From Thermoleophilia bacterium UBA6103 (GTDB lineage Bacteria; Actinomycetota; Thermoleophilia; UBA2241): a stretch of DNA of 61,087 nt. The notes beneath the pieces were generated by a model that saw nothing but the letters and a program-made list of their open reading frames with translations, was not told the DNA's origin and ran no database searches. This document shows, piece after piece, positions 53,186 through 61,087 of this stretch (its first letter is position 1; every line of letters begins with the position of its first letter). A program made the translations under genes and the position numbers. The DNA lies in NCBI GenBank assembly GCA_002423545.1, contig DIWP01000005.1:29795-90881 (forward strand), written 5' to 3'.

Positions 53186-54547
53186 TCACTCCTCCGGCCC
53201 CGCCGACCCCTCCAGCGGCGGCGAGGAGGACAGCGGCCGGCGGAAATCGCGCCCCGGGTAGACAGCCGCGGCGCCGAGCCATTCCTCGATCTCGAGCAGC
53301 CGGTTGTACTTGGCGGTGCGCTCGCCGCGGACCGGCGAGCCCGTCTTGATCTGACCGGCGTTGAGCGCCACCACGAGGTCGGCGATGATGGCGTCCTCGG
53401 TCTCACCGGAGCGCTCGCTCACACAGACGCCGAAGCCGCCCCGGAACGCCACCTCGGCAGCCTCGAAGGCCTCGGTGAGGGTACCGATCTGGTTGACCTT
53501 CCAGAGCAGGGCGTTGGCGGCGCCGGTCTCGACGCCCCGGCGCACCAGCTCGGCGTTGGTCACGAACAGGTCGTCGCCGACGATCTGACACTCCTCCCCG
53601 ATGCGCTCCGTGAGCTCGACCCAGGCGTCCCAGTCCTCCTCGTGCAGCGGATCCTCGATGCTGCGCACGTCGTAGTCGCGGACGAGCTCCGCGTAGAGGT
53701 CCATCAGCTCGGACGTGCTCACATCGCGTCCGCCGACGCGGTACGTCTTCTTGTCCGGGTCCCAGAAGTGGGAGGCCGCGCAGTCGAGGGCGTAGACGGC
53801 GTCGTCGGCGTAGCCGGCCGCCGCCACGCCCTCGCGCACCACCTCGAGCGCCTCGCGCACGTCGACGATCGGCGTCGCGAAGTCACCCTCGTCGCCGGTG
53901 TTGGCCGAGAGCTTGCCATAGCGCGACACGACGATCTCCCCGAGCGCCATGTGACACTCGCTGGCCATGCGGAGTGCCTCGCTGAAGCTCGGCGCGCCGA
54001 CCGGCATCATGATGAACTCCTGGAACGCCAGATCGTTTGACGTGAGGCGGCCGCCGCCGATGAGGTTGACCATCGGCACCGGCAGCACGCACGAGTCGAA
54101 GCGCAGGTACCGGTGCAGCGGCACCCCCAGCGCCGCCGCGGACGCACGGGCGGCGGCCAGCGACACGCCGAGAACGGCGTTGGCGCCGAGATTGCTCTTG
54201 TCCGCGGTGCCGTCGAGCTCGACGAGGAACCGGTCGAGGGCACGCTGGTCGCGGGCGTCGGTGCCCACCAGGTCGCGCGAGACGAGCGCCGGTGCGATGA
54301 CGTCGTTGACGTGGTGGACCGCGGTCTGTACATCGTTGCCGCGGTAGCGGGCGCCGCCGTCGCGCAACTCGTGCGCTTCCAGCGCCCCGGTGCTGCGTCC
54401 GGACGGAACGTTGGCGCGACCGAGGACGGCGCCGGACTCCCCCGGTGCGCCGCCCACCCACACGTCCACCTGGACTGTCGGGTATCCCCGGCAGTCGAGG
54501 ATCGCGCGGCCCCTGACATCGGTGATGACGGTGGCGGCTCTGTTCAC
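53186..54547 (-). CDS. eno: Divergent enolase, substrate-binding residues altered
   Basis: 453 aa, slightly longer than typical (about 430). Catalytic lysines (WKVNQIG and GQIKTG) and metal ligands (LDCAAS, SIEDPLH, GDDLF) are all retained. But the loop SGASTG reads SGRSTG, GGEHADNN reads GGRLTSND (active-site His lost), and SHRSGETED reads SERSGETED (phosphate-region His replaced by Glu). This suggests a dehydratase for a related but different 2-phospho acid. GTG 54545-54547 follows AGGAGG and overlaps the LarA stop by 4 nt (GTGA). Confidence 0.85.
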   Translation of the reverse strand: MNRAATVITDVRGRAILDCRGYPTVQVDVWVGGAPGESGAVLGRANVPSGRSTGALEAHELRDGGARYRGNDVQTAVHHVNDVIAPALVSRDLVGTDARDQRALDRFLVELDGTADKSNLGANAVLGVSLAAARASAAALGVPLHRYLRFDSCVLPVPMVNLIGGGRLTSNDLAFQEFIMMPVGAPSFSEALRMASECHMALGEIVVSRYGKLSANTGDEGDFATPIVDVREALEVVREGVAAAGYADDAVYALDCAASHFWDPDKKTYRVGGRDVSTSELMDLYAELVRDYDVRSIEDPLHEEDWDAWVELTERIGEECQIVGDDLFVTNAELVRRGVETGAANALLWKVNQIGTLTEAFEAAEVAFRGGFGVCVSERSGETEDAIIADLVVALNAGQIKTGSPVRGERTAKYNRLLEIEEWLGAAAVYPGRDFRRPLSSSPPLEGSAGPEE

Positions 54548-56118
54548 CGGGTCCTCCTGTGATCGCTGGTCGCATGTGTCTGCCCGTCCCCGTGCCCAAG
54601 CAGCAGACGCTGCGGCCGCGCCACGAAGAGCACGCGGCCGCTCTCGCCCGCGCCCGGTCCGGTGTCGCGGACGACGCTCGCCAGCGCCAGGCGCAGCGCC
54701 TCCGCCGGGTCGGGCACCGCACACCAGCCGAGGACGGCCAGGTCCGTCGCGGCGACACCGGGACAACAGGCGACGATGGGCGCGCCGCGCAGCCCCACGC
54801 GCGCGAGGTAGTAGCTGTGGTCCTTCTCGATGGTGTACGAGTGCTCGAGCTCGGCGAGCACGGCACGCGCCCGCGCCGCGGCGCGCGCGGCATGGCGCTC
54901 GAGGTCCGCCCTGTGCGCGGCGGAGGCATGACCGGCGGGGCGCTCGCCGGCGGCGGTGGGACGGCGGGCGGGGCGCTCGCCGGCGATCCCACTCTCGGCC
55001 AACGCCGTAGCACGGAACGGCTCCAGCATCTCCTCCGAGCCGGTCCCGTCCCAGCAGCGCGACAGCAGGAGGACGACCGGGCGTCGCGGACTATCGGCGG
55101 CGGCGCGAGCACCGAGCAACGGCTCGATGCCCACCAGCGCTTTGACCGACTGGTACAGGTTGATGTCGAGCGGATCGCCGGGGCCGGTGACGATGACGTC
55201 TGGCGCCGCCGCCGCGAATGCCGGTGGCGCCGCGTAGCCGCGGACGAAGCTCGCCAGCGCCTCATGCGCGGCTTCTGTGTCGCCGGCGGTCACCGCAAGC
55301 GGTCGCAGGCGCCGGTCGAGCACCACGTTGACGATGAAGTCGAGTCGTCCCAGCCGTGCCGCCGCCACCATCTCCTCGTGGATCGGATTGCCCTGCAGCA
55401 CACCGGATCGAGCGCCGGGCGCGGCCAGTCGCTGCAGGGCGTGGTTGTGGATGACGGCATCGTAGTCGGCCACCGCCGGCAGGATCGCCTTACGGCCGCC
55501 GGTGAAGCCGGCGAACTCATGCGGCTCCACCTGACCGAAGGCGATGCGCAGATCGGCACGCGCCACGCGCCGGTCGAGGCGCAGCGGGGTACCGTCGGGT
55601 AGTCGTCCGACCGCCACCAGGTCGGCGGCCCGCGCGTCGTGATTGCCGGCGCGCAGGACGCCGGACCAGCGCCGGCCGAGCATGGCGGCGATCTCGTCGG
55701 CGCCGGCGCCGCGATGGGCGCCGGTGCCGACGACCAGATCGATGCCGTCCGGCGACACGCCCGCCTCGACCAGAGTGGCGACGACCGGGTCCAGCAGGCG
55801 AGCGGTCGGCACCGCCCGGGTGGCGTCGCTGGTGATGATGGCCACCGTCCTCACGCCGCGCGCCAGGTCGCGCAGCGGCGGTGTGCCGATCGGCCGCGCG
55901 AGTGCCGCGACCAGCTCCGTCTCCAGGTCTATCGGCGGCGGTTCAGCGACTCCCAGACGATCGGCGACGACGCCGGCGGCCGCCACCTGCTCTGCCAGCC
56001 GGTCGAGCACGGCATCGAGGTCGGCGAGCTCGCCGACCCGCCCCCCGGGCTCGACGATCGCCTCGCGGGGCGGTCGTCCCGAGCCGCTCGACGGTCCGTC
56101 TGACGTATCACGAGGCAT
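54544..56118 (-). CDS. larA: LarA-family nickel-pincer 2-hydroxyacid racemase
   Basis: 524 aa. LarA hallmarks: SDATRAVPT, GTGAHRGAGADEI, NHDA and PHEFAGFTGGRKAILPAVAD, the last carrying the His and the lysine that holds the pyridinium-thioamide cofactor. An Ala/Arg-rich insertion sits at about residues 365-415. LarB, LarC and LarE needed for the cofactor are not in the window. Start ATG 56116-56118. First gene of an operon with a divergent enolase and a glycerate-kinase-type enzyme, so its substrate is probably a 2,3-dihydroxy acid. Confidence 0.85.
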   Translation of the reverse strand: MPRDTSDGPSSGSGRPPREAIVEPGGRVGELADLDAVLDRLAEQVAAAGVVADRLGVAEPPPIDLETELVAALARPIGTPPLRDLARGVRTVAIITSDATRAVPTARLLDPVVATLVEAGVSPDGIDLVVGTGAHRGAGADEIAAMLGRRWSGVLRAGNHDARAADLVAVGRLPDGTPLRLDRRVARADLRIAFGQVEPHEFAGFTGGRKAILPAVADYDAVIHNHALQRLAAPGARSGVLQGNPIHEEMVAAARLGRLDFIVNVVLDRRLRPLAVTAGDTEAAHEALASFVRGYAAPPAFAAAAPDVIVTGPGDPLDINLYQSVKALVGIEPLLGARAAADSPRRPVVLLLSRCWDGTGSEEMLEPFRATALAESGIAGERPARRPTAAGERPAGHASAAHRADLERHAARAAARARAVLAELEHSYTIEKDHSYYLARVGLRGAPIVACCPGVAATDLAVLGWCAVPDPAEALRLALASVVRDTGPGAGESGRVLFVARPQRLLLGHGDGQTHATSDHRRTR

Positions 56119-56255
56119 CGCACCCCCACTGTCGTGCCCGCACCGGCCGCGCCGCGGCCTCGCCCGCCACGCAGTAGACCGTCGCCGCTTCCCGGCTGTC
56201 AAGACGGCCGCCGTGGGAAGGGGCTGCCGCACACCCTTCCACACCGCCGGCGCAG

Positions 56256-56261
56256 TACACT
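56256..56261 (+). promoter_or_regulatory. -10 box TACACT for a leaderless transcript
   Basis: TACACT ends 7 bases before ATG 56269, so the transcript would start at the start codon; no ribosome site is present. Confidence 0.6.
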
Positions 56262-56268
56262 GTGGCCC

Positions 56269-58971
56269 ATGGAGGATGCGCTTCGCAGCGCGGCGGAGGA
56301 CCGCCGGCGCCGCTTCGCCGGCGCCGCGTCCTTCCCTCGCGCCGCCGCTGCGCTCCTCAGGACCGCTCTGCCGGCGGCCCTCGGCGCCGTCCTCCTGCTG
56401 GCGCTCGTCCCGCTCGGCGGCTGCGGTGAGACACCGCCTCTGGAGTCGGCGCCGAGCGCCCCGATCTATGTGAGCGCCGACGGACGCGGCGACTACGCCA
56501 CGCTGCCGGAGGCGGTCCAGGAGGCGCCGACGGGCGCCACCATCCTCCTCGACCCCGGGACCTACGAGCTGACCGCTCCCCTGGACATGTTCCGCTCGCT
56601 GCGCATCATCGGGACCTCGCGCACCAACACGGTCGTCACGAGCGCCACGACCGGCCACGTCCTCGGCTTCAGTGGGTACGGCACCCTGGAGCTGCGCGGC
56701 CTGACGATCCATCACACCGGCGGTCCCGACGACGAGCCGGCGGACGTCGTGCTGCTGCGCGGCGGCGAGGCCACCTTCGTCGAGTGCGCCTTCACCGGCG
56801 CCGTCTCCGGCCGTGTGTCCGTACGCACCGGCCAGGGCCGGGTCTTCGAGACACGCGGCGGCGCCGGCGTACGGGCGCTCGGCGAGACATCGCTGCGCCT
56901 TGAGGCCAGCGTCTTCGCCGACGACGCCCTGGCGGGACTGGTGACCGAGCCGCATGTGTCCGTGCAGGTAAGCCATGACTGTCGCGGGCTCGGACGGCCG
57001 GGCGGGAACGGCGAGCCGGTGGTCCTTGCCGGTGCCCACGGACCCGGCCGTGTCCAGGACGTTCTGAACGCGACGGAGGCAGATGTGCCGGCACTGCTGC
57101 GCGCCATGAACGTCCCCGGGGCGGTCGTCACCGTGGTCAAGGACGACCGCCTGCTCTACTCACGCGGCTTCGGCCTCGCCGATCTGGCGGCCGGGGCCCC
57201 GGTCGACGCCCGGCGGACGCGCTTCCGCGTCGCCTCGGTCACCAAGGTCTTCACCGCCACCGCCGTGATGCAGCTCCACGAGCGTGGACTGCTGCGCCTG
57301 AACGGCGCCGTGGACGCCATCGTCGGTGATGCTCCGCCGGGCCCATCGGACAGCCGCCAGATGACGGTCGCCGACCTGCTCGCGCATGCCGCCGGCTTCG
57401 ACGAGCGCTGGATCGGCATCGCCGCTCCGGCAGCTGACGCTGCCCCGTCCCTCGACGAGGTGGTCCGCGAGCGGCCGGCCGCGCGCATCCTGCCGCCGGG
57501 GACCGTCTCCAGCTACGCCAACTACGACAGCACGCTCGCCGGGGCGGCCGTGGAGGCGGCCGCGGGCATGTCCTACGAGCGCTGGGTGGAGCGCCGGATC
57601 CTGCTGCCGCTGGGCATGACGGCGACCACCTTTGACCCGTGGACCACCGCCGGCAGCGTCGGCGACGTCGCCCGCTCCTACCGCTGGGACGGCGGCCAGA
57701 AGCCGCTGCCGCCCGACCGCTTCGCCTCACTACCCAGCGGTGGCCTGTGGAGCACCGGCACCGACATGGCCGCCTTCATGCTGATGCACCTGGGGGGCGG
57801 CCGCATCGCGGTGCCGATCGACGTCGAGGCGCCGGCCGCGGGCAAGGGGTCGGTCGGCGCTGGGGCGCCCACCGACCCCGGCACGGAAGTCGTCCCCGCT
57901 CGCGACACGGTCCGCATCCTCTCGACGGCGTCGGTGGCCGCCATGCACGAGCGGCGCCTCGCTAACGGACCGCCGCTCCCCGGCTTCACGTACGGCTTCG
58001 CCGAACGCTTCATCCAGAACCGGCGGGCGCTGCAGCACACCGGTGAGTTCAACGGCTTCGCGAGCATCCTCTTCCTGGTGCCGTCGGAGCGTCTCGGCGT
58101 GTTCGTGGCGGCCAATGCCGACCGGCCGCGGTTCTGCGACGAGGTCGTCGTCCGCCTCATGCAGCGCCTCTACCCCGATCGTGAGCAGCTCGGACGCCCT
58201 CGGCCGGCCCGGCGTCTGGCAGCCGGCGTGGCCCAGTTCGAGGGGACGTACAGGACCGTCCGCCACGCCCACCGGACCCTGGACAAGTGGCTCGAGCTCT
58301 CGCTGCGCCGGGACCTGCTGGTCACCCGGGAGCCCGACGGCCTGCTCGTGATCGACGACACCCGCTACGTCCCCATCGAGCCGCTGGTCTTCCGCGAGCT
58401 CTACGACGACAGCTACGTGACCTTTGCCCGCGGCGCCGGCGGCGACGTCGACTTCGTGTTCCGCGGCACCAGCGCCTACGAGCGCCTGCACTGGTACGAG
58501 ACGGCGCAGAACCAGCGCCGTCTCGTCATCCTCTTCTCCATCGTGCTGGGCTGCGTCGCGCTGGCCTGGGTCCTGGCGCCGCTGGTGAGCCTCGTGTGGC
58601 ACGCTCCCGGCTGGGTGCGCCGCCTCCTGGCCAGGCAGCCGTTCGCCGCCCACGACACGGGCCCGGCTCGCGCGGCAAGGACCGTGGCGGGCGCCGCCGC
58701 GACCGTCGACCTGACGTTCCTCGCCATCGTCGGGGCGGCGCTGAACGGCGCCGCGATCCGCTACGGCGTGCCGCTCTGGCTCACCGCGGCGCTCACCCTG
58801 CCGCTGCTCGGCGCCGCCCTCACGACCGCCATGGCGGCGCTGAGCGTCGCCGCCTGGGTACGCGGCTGGTGGACGGTGACGGGGCGGAGCATCTACTCGT
58901 TCGTGACCCTGGTCGCGGCGCTCTTCGTGTGGTTCACCGCGTATTGGAACCTGCTCGGTTTCCGTTCCTGA
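56269..58971 (+). CDS. Beta-helix / serine beta-lactamase-fold / membrane-domain fusion lipoprotein
   Basis: 900 aa. The N-terminal hydrophobic segment ends in lipobox LGGC. Residues 60-240 form a pectate-lyase-like beta-helix (SADGRGDYATLPEAVQEAP). Residues 270-640 form a beta-lactamase/DD-peptidase-like S12 domain with SVTK and YAN (in SYANYDSTLAG). The C-terminal part (about 745-895) has four TM helices. The S12 module suggests a peptidase or esterase on the cell surface. The start follows a TACACT box as if leaderless. Confidence 0.85.
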   Translation: MEDALRSAAEDRRRRFAGAASFPRAAAALLRTALPAALGAVLLLALVPLGGCGETPPLESAPSAPIYVSADGRGDYATLPEAVQEAPTGATILLDPGTYELTAPLDMFRSLRIIGTSRTNTVVTSATTGHVLGFSGYGTLELRGLTIHHTGGPDDEPADVVLLRGGEATFVECAFTGAVSGRVSVRTGQGRVFETRGGAGVRALGETSLRLEASVFADDALAGLVTEPHVSVQVSHDCRGLGRPGGNGEPVVLAGAHGPGRVQDVLNATEADVPALLRAMNVPGAVVTVVKDDRLLYSRGFGLADLAAGAPVDARRTRFRVASVTKVFTATAVMQLHERGLLRLNGAVDAIVGDAPPGPSDSRQMTVADLLAHAAGFDERWIGIAAPAADAAPSLDEVVRERPAARILPPGTVSSYANYDSTLAGAAVEAAAGMSYERWVERRILLPLGMTATTFDPWTTAGSVGDVARSYRWDGGQKPLPPDRFASLPSGGLWSTGTDMAAFMLMHLGGGRIAVPIDVEAPAAGKGSVGAGAPTDPGTEVVPARDTVRILSTASVAAMHERRLANGPPLPGFTYGFAERFIQNRRALQHTGEFNGFASILFLVPSERLGVFVAANADRPRFCDEVVVRLMQRLYPDREQLGRPRPARRLAAGVAQFEGTYRTVRHAHRTLDKWLELSLRRDLLVTREPDGLLVIDDTRYVPIEPLVFRELYDDSYVTFARGAGGDVDFVFRGTSAYERLHWYETAQNQRRLVILFSIVLGCVALAWVLAPLVSLVWHAPGWVRRLLARQPFAAHDTGPARAARTVAGAAATVDLTFLAIVGAALNGAAIRYGVPLWLTAALTLPLLGAALTTAMAALSVAAWVRGWWTVTGRSIYSFVTLVAALFVWFTAYWNLLGFRS

Positions 58972-59017
58972 CCTCGGGTGACGGAGCCATGACCGGCCTG
59001 CCGGCGGACTCGCCGGC

Positions 59018-59449
59018 TCAGCCGGCGATGCGGCGCAGCTCGATGCCTTCGAGGTAGCAGACCACCCGCACGACGTGGCCGCCGCGCATCGTCCAGATGT
59101 GGGCGAAGGGCAGCTCGTAGCACTCCCAGCCACCGTGTGGCCGGCATCGGTAGGTGCCCCGTGCCACCACGCGAAGCGAGCCGTCGGAGAGCTCGTAGGG
59201 AAGCAGGTCGTCGAGGTCCACGCCGGTGACGTCCCAGGTGGCAGGCACGGCGCCGAAGAGGTCGTCGGCCACGACGTCGCGCGCGGCATACCGGCTGCCG
59301 TTCTCCTGGACCTCGACGCACCAGCGGGAGGTGACCGCCGTGAGGTCGCCTCCGACATCCTGATCGAACAGGCGCAGCACGTCGGCCGGGGCACCCAGCC
59401 CCATCTCCGCGTAGCCTCGTCGCAGCAACTCCAGCTCCGGCCGCTCCAT
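59018..59449 (-). CDS. SnoaL/NTF2-like protein
   Basis: 143 aa alpha+beta cone fold: YAEMGLGAPADVLRLFDQDV at the start and ELPFAHIWTMRGGHVVRVVC at the end are family-typical. Members range from polyketide cyclases to small-molecule isomerases or binding proteins; no catalytic residues can be named. ATG 59447-59449, ribosome site weak. Confidence 0.8.
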   Translation of the reverse strand: MERPELELLRRGYAEMGLGAPADVLRLFDQDVGGDLTAVTSRWCVEVQENGSRYAARDVVADDLFGAVPATWDVTGVDLDDLLPYELSDGSLRVVARGTYRCRPHGGWECYELPFAHIWTMRGGHVVRVVCYLEGIELRRIAG

Positions 59450-59503
59450 GATCGGACCGTGCCCGCAGGCGCGAGGCGCGAAACGCTTCCGGCAGACGCC
59501 ACA

Positions 59504-59576
59504 TCACGGTCGGGAGCTCCCGTCACGTCACGGTAGTGGACCACCCTTCACGTCACGGTCGGGACCACCCGTCACG
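59504..59576. repeat. Three tandem imperfect repeats (24-25 bp)
   Basis: Units starting TCACGGTCGGGAGC (59504), TCACGGTAGTGGAC (59528) and TCACGGTCGGGACC (59553), each ending in TCACG. They are in the gap between the NTF2-like gene and tRNA-Val. Confidence 0.75.
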
Positions 59577-59613
59577 CTTTGGCCGGACGCTGTCGCGGTG
59601 GCGCCGATTCTGC

Positions 59614-59619
59614 TACGAT
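59614..59619 (+). promoter_or_regulatory. -10 box TACGAT upstream of tRNA-Val
   Basis: TACGAT in CTGCTACGATTCC, 52 bases before the tRNA. Confidence 0.4.
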
Positions 59620-59671
59620 TCCCGCTCCCGGAGAGACCATCCGGCATCAGCCGCCGCAGCGGCCACGCTGA

Positions 59672-59746
59672 GGGCAATTAGCTCAGTGGGAGAGCGCCCG
59701 CCTCACACGCGGGAGGTCGTTGGTTCAAATCCAACATTGCCCACCA
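59672..59746 (+). tRNA. tRNA-Val(CAC)
   Basis: Acceptor GGGCAAT pairs with ATTGCCC, discriminator A, encoded CCA. Anticodon stem CCCGC/GCGGG holds loop CTCACAC, anticodon CAC. Confidence 0.96.
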
Positions 59747-60196
59747 CCCATCGTCGCCGCCCGCAGCCCGTCGCCGCTTCGGGGTCGCCGCTTCGAGAGA
59801 CTGTATCCACCGTCTCGACTCCATACCCCACCCGCCTGCACGCCTGAGGTCGACCTGCGAAGATCGCTGCAGCGGCGCCTGCGGCCCGAGCGCGGCGGCC
59901 GACCGGGACTTGACGCGATCGGCACCAGGCCGGTAGCGTCCGTCCGGGATACGGGCATGACGTCCGCATCATAGACGCTCAACGTCGACTCCCGAGTGGA
60001 GCTGAGCGCGGGCTTGAAACGAGACGAACGACCCTGTAGCTTCTTCGCTTGGCCTTGGCGCGCCGTTGATGGTGTGCTGCCAGGCGTGGCACGCGCTCCT
60101 GCACCTGCTCCCACCCAGGGCCAACGCACGCGGTAATCCGGCCCTCTAAGTGTCTGACCCGGCAAGAAACGGACCGATCAACGGGAGGTGAGCAGG
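59747..60196. other. Intergenic region upstream of acs
   Basis: 450 bp with no recognised gene. TTGACG (59910-59915), an 18-bp spacer and TAGCGT (59934-59939) could be the acs promoter, which would leave a leader of about 250 nt. Confidence 0.45.
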
Positions 60197-61087
60197 TTGG
60201 CGACCACGTATCCGCCGAAGCCTGACTACCAGAAGAGCTCGCGCATCACCGACATGGCCGAATACGACGCCATGTGGCAGCGCTCCATCGACGACCCGGA
60301 GGGATTCTGGGGCGAGATGGCCGAGGAGCTGGTCACCTGGACCAGGAAGTGGGACAAGGTGGCCGAGTGGGACTTCAACGTCCCCTACCATCGCTGGTTC
60401 CAGGGCGGCAAGCTGAACGTGTGCTGGAACGCGCTCGACAAGCACGTCGAGGCCGGCGCCGGCGACAAGACCGCGCTCATCTTCGAGGGCGACCAGGGCG
60501 ACGTCCGCACGTGGACCTACAAGGAGCTCCTCGACGACGTCTCCAAGTTCGCCAACGTGCTCAAGAAGCACGGCATCGGCAAGGGCGACCGGGTCGCCAT
60601 GTACCTGCCGATGATCCCCGAGCTGCCGATCGCCATGCTCGCCTGCGCGCGCATCGGCGCCATCCACATGGTCGTCTTCGGCGGCTTCTCCTCCGAGGCT
60701 CTCAAGGCCCGCATCGACAACTGCGAGGCCAAGCTGCTGGTCACCGTCGACAAGGGCTGGCGCGGCGGCAAGCAGACGAAGGGCAAGGTCAACGCCGACG
60801 CCGCCCTCGAAGGTGGCAGCAGCGTCGAGAAGGTCGTCGTCGTGCAGCGCATCGACGGCGATGTGCCCATGCAGGACGGCCGCGACGTCTGGTACCACGA
60901 AGAGATGGCCGCCCCCGACATCACCGCCGAGTGCGCGCCGGTGCCGGTCGACGCCGAGCACCCGCTCTTCATCCTCTACACGTCGGGCTCGACCGGCACC
61001 CCGAAGGGCGTCCTCCACAGCACCGCCGGCTTCCTGCTCTACGTGCACGACACGTGCAAGTACGTCTTCGACCTTCACGACGACGAC
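60197..61087 (+). CDS. acs: Acetyl-CoA synthetase-type AMP-binding enzyme, 3' end cut by window edge
   Basis: First 297 codons. ACS-type N-terminus (YDAMWQRSIDDPEGFWGEMA, then VPYHRWFQGGKLNVCWN) and the nucleotide-binding P-loop YTSGSTGTPKG near residue 270 are seen, with the MVVFGGFSSEAL segment between. Activates acetate (or a related short acid) to the acyl-CoA with ATP. TTG 60197 follows GGGAGG by 8 nt, like pheA; GTG 60188 is an alternative. The frame is open at the last base. Confidence 0.9.
   Translation, partial: MATTYPPKPDYQKSSRITDMAEYDAMWQRSIDDPEGFWGEMAEELVTWTRKWDKVAEWDFNVPYHRWFQGGKLNVCWNALDKHVEAGAGDKTALIFEGDQGDVRTWTYKELLDDVSKFANVLKKHGIGKGDRVAMYLPMIPELPIAMLACARIGAIHMVVFGGFSSEALKARIDNCEAKLLVTVDKGWRGGKQTKGKVNADAALEGGSSVEKVVVVQRIDGDVPMQDGRDVWYHEEMAAPDITAECAPVPVDAEHPLFILYTSGSTGTPKGVLHSTAGFLLYVHDTCKYVFDLHDDD

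Noticed and set aside
53186..54547. The housekeeping glycolytic enolase
   Set aside because: Two active-site His are replaced (by Leu and Glu) and the mobile loop has Arg for Ala, although the catalytic lysines remain; the name eno is given for family only.
60146..61078. Long minus-strand open frame opposite acs
   Set aside because: Antisense shadow of the acs reading frame, which has full family motifs and a ribosome site.

Overview
The window is about 61 kb of very GC-rich bacterial DNA, with GTG, TTG and some apparently leaderless starts, GGAGG-type ribosome sites and CCA-encoding tRNA genes. The membrane Ser/Thr kinase with FhaA- and FhaB-type FHA proteins at the left edge points to an actinobacterium. 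The rest is not typical Streptomyces or Mycobacterium content (DUF6485, DUF2089, split GcvP-like subunits, a LarA-type racemase). A deep-branching class such as Thermoleophilia or a relative is plausible, but this is inference. No phage, insertion sequence or CRISPR array was seen.

Layout. 1-3059 (minus): kinase, fhaA, fhaB (cut by the edge). 3190-8720 (plus): tRNA-Leu, a membrane-anchored protein, a DUF4446 protein, pheA, an acetyltransferase, an arginase-family protein and a DUF3052-type protein. 8800-17399: L,D-transpeptidase, serS, a GAF/GGDEF sensor, tRNA-Ser, a DUF6485 protein and a secreted metalloprotease. 17553-22533: a large secreted YCF48-repeat protein, a small membrane protein and an amidase. 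22598-28258: tRNAs, an old-yellow-enzyme-type oxidoreductase, an enolase-superfamily enzyme, tadA and an M20 peptidase. 28321-34382: small hypothetical proteins, mazEF, a HerA-like ATPase and a DUF2089/SHOCT operon. 34839-40122: tRNA-Ser, an iron-sulfur protein, a pilin-like protein, an overlooked 53-residue membrane protein and three related membrane proteins.

40283-44047 holds a GcvPA/GcvPB-like pair and a divergent TetR regulator, with a perfect palindromic operator between them. 44254-48664 holds twin secreted seven-repeat Ig-like proteins. 48906-51395 holds two short-chain dehydrogenases and an OsmC protein. 51451-56118 (minus) is a compact operon of a LarA-type racemase, an enolase with altered substrate-binding residues and a glycerate-2-kinase-type enzyme. 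The right end has a leaderless beta-lactamase-fold lipoprotein, an NTF2-like protein, tRNA-Val and the start of acs.

Most interesting: (1) the LarA/enolase-like/glycerate-kinase-like operon, which reads as racemise, phosphorylate, dehydrate for a 2,3-dihydroxy acid that may not be ordinary glycerate; (2) the GcvPA/GcvPB pair, which keeps the PLP lysine but has lost several glycine decarboxylase signature motifs. Both are inferences from motifs and gene order.
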